Shown piece after piece: positions 5,912-11,019 of a DNA stretch of 11,019 nt. This DNA comes from Bacillota bacterium. Its GTDB lineage: Bacteria; Bacillota; Clostridia; Lachnospirales; Bianqueaceae. Every line of letters begins with the position of its first letter. The stretch's first letter is position 1. The notes below the pieces were generated by a model, which saw only the letters and a list, made by a program, of their open reading frames with translations, did no database searches and was not told the DNA's origin. Location: the NCBI GenBank assembly GCA_017474705.1, contig JAFVHC010000301.1, positions 1 to 11,019 on the forward strand, written 5' to 3'. Both the position numbers and the translations under genes were made by a program.

Positions 5912-8121
5912 TGCCTATGTACCGCTATGAGACCCACCTGCATACCGTAGAATCCAGTAAATGCGGTGTTACGCCTGGACGCGAATACCCCGCGATCTTC
6001 AAAGAGCGGGGCTATGACGGCATCTTCATCACCGATCATTTCTTCCACGGCAACACCCGTCCCGACCGGGACCTTCCCTGGCCGGAGTATGTGGACGCGT
6101 ACATGAAGGGGTATGAAGAGGCTAAGAAGGCCGGCGACGAGATCGGTTTCAAGGTCTTTTTCGGCATCGAGGAGAATTTTGAAGGCGACGAATATTTGAT
6201 CTATGGCGTAGGAAGAGATTTCCTGCTGGCACATCCGGAGATCCCGCACTGGACACGTGAAGAAATGACGCGCTGGGTGCACGAAGCCGGCGGCGCCGTG
6301 ATCCAGGCGCATCCGTTCCGTGACCGTTTCTATATCAGCAAGATCCACCTGTTTCCTGACGGAGTGGAAGGCATCGAGGGCATCAACACGGCGAATACGG
6401 CGAACGATAATCTGGCCGCGCTTTGCTATGCGGATGCCCACGGCATGCTGATCACCGCCGGGTCGGACACGCATGATAAAGCCAAGATCGGTGATATGAA
6501 CGGCGGTATCCTGTATGATACGCCCATCATTTCGGAGGAGGATTTCGCCAACCGTCTGCTGCTCCAGGAACGTCCGAAGATCTTCTATCCGGACGCACTT
6601 TTCGAAGGTATGGAGGGTGTGCGAGTCAAGCTGCCGGCAGAGATCAGCCGCGGCGGCAGCTGGGTGAAGCTTTCACATGAAGAGATCCGAAAATGGATCC
6701 TGGACGCAGGTGCGGCGGCGGACAAAGCGAAGTCGCAGCCGGAGGGCATCGTGCGGGAGATCGTGAACCGGCTGGAATCAGGAATCAAAAAGCAGGTCCC
6801 GGCATTGGATCCCAGGACCGGGAAATATGCGGCATCATTGGCAGCGATGATCCGCAAAGAGACGGTCTCTTCCTATGAAGAGGGGCAGACCGCCAAATTC
6901 AAAGAATTCCGGGTCCTGTTGAAACGACTGTTCCATCACATTTTCACCGTATGTGAAATGACCGAGTTCGATAACGGCTTCGTGCTGCGCTGGCCGGGCC
7001 AGGATGCGGCAAAAGCTCCGGTCCTGTTCATGAACCATCACGACGTCGTCGAGGTGGCGGACGGCTGGTCGCACGGTCCGTTCTCAGGAGATACCGCCGA
7101 CGAGAAACTCTGGGGCCGCGGTACGTTGGATGATAAGGGCGGCCTTTGGGCGATGCTGCAGGCCGCGGATGAGATGGCTGCGGAAGGCTTCGTTCCGGAA
7201 CGGGACATCTGGTTCTCCTCATCCTGTACGGAAGAGACGGACGGCAGAGGCGCAAAAGAGATCGCCGCATGGTTTCAGGAGCAGAACATCCATTTCGAGA
7301 TGGGCTTCGATGAGGGCGGCATGATCCTGCACGAGCCGATCAGCGGTGTGCACGCGACCTTCGCTATGGTCGGTGTCGGGGAGAAAGGGTGCGCGGACCT
7401 GAAATTCACTGCCAGATCCAAGGGAGGTCATGCTTCGACTCCTGGCAAAAATACGCCCCTGGTGCGGCTTGGCCGTTTCATGGCAGCAGTCGAGGACAGC
7501 CACATCTTCCGGACGGAACTGTCACCTGCGATCTGTGAGATGTTCCGTCGGTTCGCACCGTACATGGGGAAAGCCGGCATTGTGATGAAACAGCCGGAGA
7601 AGTTCGCCCTGCTGTTGAAGATGATCGTGCCATCGCTTTCAGCCACCGCCGCGGCGCTGCTGCGTACGACCGTTGCTTTTACCATGGCACAGGGGTCCGA
7701 AGGGACAAACGTCCTGCCGCAAAGCGCCTGGGTCAACGGAAACATGCGTTACTCCCACCATCAGGGGCAGGAAGGATCGTTCAAAGCCATCGAAAAGCTG
7801 GCGAAAAAGTATGACATTGAGATGGAGATCGTGGATCCCGGCACTCCGTCAAGGATCACAGACTATAACGGTACTGCATTCAAACTGATCGAACGTGCGG
7901 TACAGGCGATCTTCCCGGATGTGAAGGTGTCGCCGTACCTTATGACCGGTGCGTCTGATGCGCGTTTCTTTGATGAGGTCTGCGATCAGTTCATCCGGTT
8001 CCTGCCGTTCCGGATCGACGAACTGCAGATGAACTCGATCCATGGAATCGATGAAAACGTCGATCTTGATACACTGGCACCGGCAGTAGACTGGTATCGT
8101 TATATGATAAAAGAGGTGTAA
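5911..8121 (+). CDS. PHP-domain / M20-family metallohydrolase fusion protein
   Basis: One uninterrupted 736-residue frame joins two metal-dependent hydrolases. Residues about 1-235 form a PHP domain: HLH (9-11), TDH (41-43), GIEEN (85-89), AHP (133-135) and SDTH (185-188) supply the metal ligands. After an Arg/Lys/Glu-rich helical linker (about 236-305) comes a full M20 peptidase domain (306-736): H376-x-D378, GRGTLDDKGG with D407, the E441-E442 pair, D467 in FDEGG, and H711 in SIHGID, which together are the five di-zinc ligands plus the general base. GGHAS (505-509) belongs to the lid/dimerisation part. M20 enzymes hydrolyse amide bonds; PHP domains mostly phosphoesters. The ATG at 5911 overlaps the previous stop as TAATG; ATG 5917 sits 9 nt after AGGA (5904-5907) and may be the real start. 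No signal peptide, so cytoplasmic. Substrate unknown. Confidence 0.9.
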   Translation: MPMYRYETHLHTVESSKCGVTPGREYPAIFKERGYDGIFITDHFFHGNTRPDRDLPWPEYVDAYMKGYEEAKKAGDEIGFKVFFGIEENFEGDEYLIYGVGRDFLLAHPEIPHWTREEMTRWVHEAGGAVIQAHPFRDRFYISKIHLFPDGVEGIEGINTANTANDNLAALCYADAHGMLITAGSDTHDKAKIGDMNGGILYDTPIISEEDFANRLLLQERPKIFYPDALFEGMEGVRVKLPAEISRGGSWVKLSHEEIRKWILDAGAAADKAKSQPEGIVREIVNRLESGIKKQVPALDPRTGKYAASLAAMIRKETVSSYEEGQTAKFKEFRVLLKRLFHHIFTVCEMTEFDNGFVLRWPGQDAAKAPVLFMNHHDVVEVADGWSHGPFSGDTADEKLWGRGTLDDKGGLWAMLQAADEMAAEGFVPERDIWFSSSCTEETDGRGAKEIAAWFQEQNIHFEMGFDEGGMILHEPISGVHATFAMVGVGEKGCADLKFTARSKGGHASTPGKNTPLVRLGRFMAAVEDSHIFRTELSPAICEMFRRFAPYMGKAGIVMKQPEKFALLLKMIVPSLSATAAALLRTTVAFTMAQGSEGTNVLPQSAWVNGNMRYSHHQGQEGSFKAIEKLAKKYDIEMEIVDPGTPSRITDYNGTAFKLIERAVQAIFPDVKVSPYLMTGASDARFFDEVCDQFIRFLPFRIDELQMNSIHGIDENVDLDTLAPAVDWYRYMIKEV

Positions 8122-9521
8122 TGATGGAGCAAAAAAAGGGGCTGGACATCAGTACAAAAAGCTTTATCACCGCGATCATCATCATTTTTGCTTTGATGGC
8201 GGTGACCTACCTTTTGACTTTTTTGATCCCGGGCGGCATCTATGGACGCACAACGGATGCAAACGGAAACACGATCATCGATACGGCAGCCGGCTTTCAA
8301 TATGTGAAGGGAGGCCTGCCCTTCTGGAAATGGGCCCTTTCACCGATCCTGGTGTTAGGTGCAGAGGGCTCAGGCACATTGATTGCAATCATCATCTTCC
8401 TGCTGGTCATCGGTGGCGTCTTCAACGCGCTGAACGTCTGTGGATTGATGAATTATATGCTGGATAAACTGGTCGCCCGCTATGCTGCGGTACGCTGGCG
8501 CCTGATGGCAGTCCTGGTCTTTTTCTTCATGGCCATGGGTTCGTTGGTGGGGTCATTTGAGGAGGTCGTGCCCTTGGTCCCGATCGTGACATCTCTGGCG
8601 CTGGGTCTGGGCTGGGACGCTGTGACAGGTGTGGCCATGAGCCTGCTGGCGGCAGGCTGCGGTTTTGCCGTGGGCGTTGCCAATCCATTCACCATCGGCG
8701 TGGCTCAGACCCTTGCCGGCCTGCCCATGTTCAGCGGCGTATGGCTGCGGCTGCTGTCCTTTGCGTGCATCTACGCCCTGCTCCTTGTTTTCATCCGACT
8801 GCACGCAAAGCGTCTGCCGCCGCGACCGGAAGCGGTTGCGGATACGCAGCATAAGGCCGATCCGCGCATGGACAAAGGTCTTTTACTGTTCGCTGTCATT
8901 CTGGGAACAGGCATCGTCCTGGTCCTGAGTTCCGGACTGATCCCTGCCCTGCGGGACTTCACGATGATCATCGTTGCGGTGATGTTCCTGGCGGCCGGTA
9001 TCGCATCCACGTTGAAGACCGGTATGACAGGGAAAGCGCTGGGCAAGGCCTTTTTGCGCGGACTGATCACCATCGCGCCTTCGGTCTTGATGATCATGAT
9101 GGCGGCGTCGATCAGGTACACGATGGTGGAAGGCAAGATCCTGGACACGGTGCTGCATGGAGCGATCCTGACTGCCGGCTCGATGAGCAAACCGGCGCTG
9201 ATCCTGTTCATTTACGCGATCTGCCTGGTGATGGAATTCTTCATCCCATCGGGTTCCGCGAAGGCCTTTCTGCTGATCCCGCTGATCGTGCCGATGGCAC
9301 AGATCTTCGGTGTGAGCGCGCAGCTGTGCATCGTGGCGTTCGCTTTTGGTGATGGCTTCAGCAACGTATTCTATCCTACGAATCCGGCCCTTTTGATCTC
9401 TGTGGGTCTGGCGGGTACCGGTTATGGGGCCTGGGCGAAATATTCATGGAAGTTCCAGGCTTGCAACCTGATCCTGACTTCCGGCCTGCTTCTGCTGGGA
9501 CTCGCGGTGGGGTATGCATGA
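8121..9521 (+). CDS. YfcC/DcuC-family integral membrane transporter
   Basis: The 466-residue protein is mostly hydrophobic, with about 11-13 predicted membrane segments in two halves split by a cytoplasmic-looking charged loop (about 228-252). Family marks are GSLVGSFEEVVPLVPI (140-155), GVANPFTIGVAQ (185-196), FFIPSGSAKAFLLIP (373-387) and FGDGFSNVFYPTNPA (409-423); the paired halves with re-entrant PxxxG/S-like segments fit the PF03606 (C4-dicarboxylate anaerobic carrier, YfcC) group of the ion-transporter superfamily, where members carry dicarboxylates, amino acids or peptides. AbgT-type carriers of N-acyl amino acids are a related alternative. The start overlaps the previous stop as TAATG; ATG 8124 lies 7 nt after AGAGG (8112-8116) and may be used instead. 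As last gene of the operon it probably imports the substrate or exchanges it for a product. A terminator follows. Confidence 0.88.
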   Translation: MMEQKKGLDISTKSFITAIIIIFALMAVTYLLTFLIPGGIYGRTTDANGNTIIDTAAGFQYVKGGLPFWKWALSPILVLGAEGSGTLIAIIIFLLVIGGVFNALNVCGLMNYMLDKLVARYAAVRWRLMAVLVFFFMAMGSLVGSFEEVVPLVPIVTSLALGLGWDAVTGVAMSLLAAGCGFAVGVANPFTIGVAQTLAGLPMFSGVWLRLLSFACIYALLLVFIRLHAKRLPPRPEAVADTQHKADPRMDKGLLLFAVILGTGIVLVLSSGLIPALRDFTMIIVAVMFLAAGIASTLKTGMTGKALGKAFLRGLITIAPSVLMIMMAASIRYTMVEGKILDTVLHGAILTAGSMSKPALILFIYAICLVMEFFIPSGSAKAFLLIPLIVPMAQIFGVSAQLCIVAFAFGDGFSNVFYPTNPALLISVGLAGTGYGAWAKYSWKFQACNLILTSGLLLLGLAVGYA

Positions 9522-9542
9522 TCAAATCATGCCCATATAATG

Positions 9543-9595
9543 AAAAAAGGCATGTCGGACGCGGCAGTTTCTGCTTTGTCCGGCATGCTTTTTAA
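9543..9595. terminator. Bidirectional intrinsic terminator between convergent units
   Basis: An 11-bp stem with one G-T pair joins GCATGTCGGAC (9550-9560) to GTCCGGCATGC (9578-9588), with a small inner hairpin GCAG/CTGC. It is flanked by A6 at 9543-9548 on the left and T5 (9589-9593) followed by further T on the right, so each strand reads as stem plus U-tract. It ends the transporter operon on the plus strand, 22 nt after the stop, and the esterase gene on the minus strand, about 30 nt after its stop. Confidence 0.85.
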
Positions 9596-9622
9596 GTTTT
9601 TGGTATCAGGTCGTGAAAGAGC

Positions 9623-10456
9623 TTACAGCGTTGCGAACACGAACCGCAGCATCTCCGGCAGATATCTGGCCCAGGGCTCCGCGGCGTGCGACTGGCGGGT
9701 ATCCAGCAGGAACATGAGGTGGTCCTTATCGAAACCCTTTTCACGGAACTTGCGGTACACGGCCAGCACGTAATCCACGCTTGTGACATCGATGCTCTGA
9801 TCCCCATTGTAGAAGGCGATCCGATGATCCTTCAGGCGCTCGAAATCATACGCATCCAGATAGTTCAGCAACTCATCCAGCTTGAACATGGGGAAACCGG
9901 GGGAGAAGACCAGTGCTTTTCCAAACACTTCCGGCCAAGTCAGCATCATGTAGTAGGAGGCGGAACCGCCTGCAGAGACACCGCCCACGCAGGTGTTGGC
10001 AGCATCCGTCAGGGTCATGAAATTTTCATCGATGAGGGGCTTCAAGGTTTCTACAACAAATGTGCCGTAGGTTTCCGTAGAACTGGGTTCGGCAATGACG
10101 GGGGTACGGAAGCCGTGCACGACGGTCCCGGCCTCAGCCCGCGGATAAGGCGGCGTGAGCTCAGCTCCACGGTCCGGCGAAGTATCGATGGCCACCACGA
10201 TGGCGGAGAACCCTTCGATTTCACTGACTGCGCGGTCCACGTACAAAGGATCGTCCGTGTCGCTGGCGAAGACACCCTGCCCATCATGCATATAGATGAC
10301 GGGGAAGCGTTTGGTCCCATCGTAGTCTTCCGGCAGCCAGACCTGGATGCGGCGTCTGCGGTGATCCGCGTAGGGGACCATCTCCAGTTCAAAGGACTGC
10401 AGGGATCCTTTCGGGATCCGTTCCGGATGAGCGGTGGGCGTTAATGTGAGTTTCAT
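9623..10456 (-). CDS. Putative esterase, alpha/beta hydrolase (PF00756 esterase D-like)
   Basis: The 277-residue protein has the esterase D layout: an N-terminal strand region RRRRIQVWLPEDYD (33-46), the FPVIYMHDGQ segment (51-60) that forms the oxyanion area, the nucleophile elbow G159-V-S161-A-G163, the YNGDQ segment (216-220) that probably supplies the acidic residue, and a late His257 (SHAAEPW) placed like the catalytic histidine. Family members cleave esters of small acyl, siderophore or feruloyl type; the actual substrate is not visible. There is no signal peptide, so it should be cytoplasmic. The ATG at 10456-10454 is preceded on the minus strand by AGAGAGG with a 7-nt spacer. It is 15 nt downstream of the HAD gene and probably co-transcribed with it; convergent to, and separate from, the catabolic operon. 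Confidence 0.88.
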   Translation of the reverse strand: MKLTLTPTAHPERIPKGSLQSFELEMVPYADHRRRRIQVWLPEDYDGTKRFPVIYMHDGQGVFASDTDDPLYVDRAVSEIEGFSAIVVAIDTSPDRGAELTPPYPRAEAGTVVHGFRTPVIAEPSSTETYGTFVVETLKPLIDENFMTLTDAANTCVGGVSAGGSASYYMMLTWPEVFGKALVFSPGFPMFKLDELLNYLDAYDFERLKDHRIAFYNGDQSIDVTSVDYVLAVYRKFREKGFDKDHLMFLLDTRQSHAAEPWARYLPEMLRFVFATL

Positions 10457-10471
10457 AGGAGTACCTCTCTT

Positions 10472-11019
10472 TTATAGATTCTGCAGGAGATCCGACATCT
10501 CCCAGGTGGAATGACAAATATAGGTGGCGCCAGCATCTTCCAGCTCGCCGGCAGGTGCGAAACCAGTATATACGCCCAGGCTGTCCAGCTCGCACAAAGC
10601 AGCGCCTTCCACGTCGTGCTTGCGGTCGCCGATCATCAGGACTGTGCGCCGGTCGACCGTTCCGAGGCGTCGGAGCGCCTCCTCGATCACGTCGTTCTTC
10701 TCGGTGCGTTTTTCGTCCATGGTCGCGCCGATCACAGCATCAAAACAGGATAGCAGACCGAAATGTTCCAGGATCCGGAGAACGAAAGCCTCCGGCTTGG
10801 AAGAAGCGACAGCGAGGACTTTGCCCTGTGCTTTCAGAGATTCCAGCATCTCGGGGATGCCGTCCAGTACACGGTTTTCGAACAAGCCGACGGTGGAGAA
10901 ACGTTCCCGATATACGACAAGGGCTTCTTCTGCCTGTGCCCGGGTCAGACCGTAGAATTCCATGAACGAGGGGATAAGCGGCGGGCCGATAAAGCAGGTC
11001 AACTGATTCGGATCCGGCA
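10472..11019 (-). CDS. HAD-superfamily phosphatase, phosphoglycolate phosphatase-like (5' truncated by window edge)
   Basis: The 181 visible residues match the C-terminal four fifths of a Gph/PGP-type HAD phosphatase: the cap helices with FIGPPL and the EFYGL segment, motif II VASSKP (catalytic Ser/Thr at visible residue 72), the motif III lysine in the RTEKND region (about 107) and motif IV GDRKHD with Asp131 and Asp135 that bind Mg2+. About 35-45 N-terminal residues, including the nucleophile motif DxDGT, must lie beyond base 11019. The frame is open to the edge; a TTG at 11002-11000 could be misread as a start, but the upstream codons continue the family sequence. These enzymes dephosphorylate small phosphorylated metabolites such as 2-phosphoglycolate. 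The stop (TAA, 10474-10472) is 15 nt before the esterase start. Confidence 0.88.
   Translation of the reverse strand, partial: PDPNQLTCFIGPPLIPSFMEFYGLTRAQAEEALVVYRERFSTVGLFENRVLDGIPEMLESLKAQGKVLAVASSKPEAFVLRILEHFGLLSCFDAVIGATMDEKRTEKNDVIEEALRRLGTVDRRTVLMIGDRKHDVEGAALCELDSLGVYTGFAPAGELEDAGATYICHSTWEMSDLLQNL

Noticed and set aside
5761..6474. Antisense frame of 237 codons spanning the junction of the RraA-like and PHP-M20 genes
   Set aside because: Shadow of two real genes with conserved motifs; no ribosome binding site and no family likeness.
9540..9773. Plus-strand 77-codon frame after the transporter
   Set aside because: It begins inside the terminator stem and runs into the esterase in antisense; no support.
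9686..10444. Plus-strand frame of 252 codons opposite the esterase
   Set aside because: The minus-strand esterase has the GVSAG elbow and a good ribosome binding site; the plus frame has neither and would sit downstream of the bidirectional terminator.
10472..11002. TTG at 11002 as start of the HAD phosphatase
   Set aside because: The frame stays open to the window edge and the upstream codons fit the family's continuation; the catalytic DxDGT motif must lie upstream, so the gene is truncated by the edge and does not begin here.

Overview
The window reads as chromosome of a moderately GC-rich (estimated by eye in the mid-50s %) low-complexity-free Bacillota-type bacterium, plausibly a gut or rumen member of Erysipelotrichia or Clostridia. 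The evidence is indirect: strong AGGAGG-type ribosome binding sites, a Gram-positive extended -10 promoter, compact U-tract terminators, and a repeat-rich surface protein ending in a TPSTGD / hydrophobic helix / basic tail sorting signal. The class-level assignment is weak. I see no RNA gene, CRISPR array, insertion sequence or phage gene.

Layout. (1) 2-1969, +: the C-terminal 655 residues of a secreted, wall-anchored protein made of tandem MBG-like repeats followed by two DUF11-like Ig-fold modules; it is cut by the left edge and closed by a terminator at 1984-2016. (2) 2052-9521, +: one tightly packed five-gene operon behind a well-formed promoter (2052-2080). Its genes are an enolase-superfamily acid-sugar dehydratase or racemase of the MR type, a double-SDR protein whose N-terminal half is a degenerate copy, an RraA-family aldolase-like protein, a PHP-M20 fusion hydrolase, and a YfcC/DcuC-family transporter. 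Gaps are 6 and 12 nt, then two 1-nt TAATG overlaps. (3) 9543-9595: a hairpin with U-tracts on both strands, between convergent transcription units. (4) 10472-11019 and 9623-10456, -: a HAD phosphatase (N-terminus beyond the right edge) followed 15 nt downstream by a PF00756-type esterase.

How the genes may work together (inference). The operon has the parts of a complete catabolic route: a carrier brings in an organic acid or amide-linked conjugate, the M20 domain cleaves an amide and the PHP domain a phosphoester or related bond, the enolase-superfamily enzyme dehydrates or epimerises a hydroxy acid, the SDR performs an NAD(P)-dependent redox step, and the RraA-like enzyme does a retro-aldol or decarboxylation step to central metabolites. 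There is no kinase, no regulator and no sugar-type ABC or PTS transporter in the window, so the substrate is open. The most unusual parts are the PHP-M20 fusion and the pseudo-SDR/SDR tandem protein; I judge this operon the best candidate for an undescribed system here.
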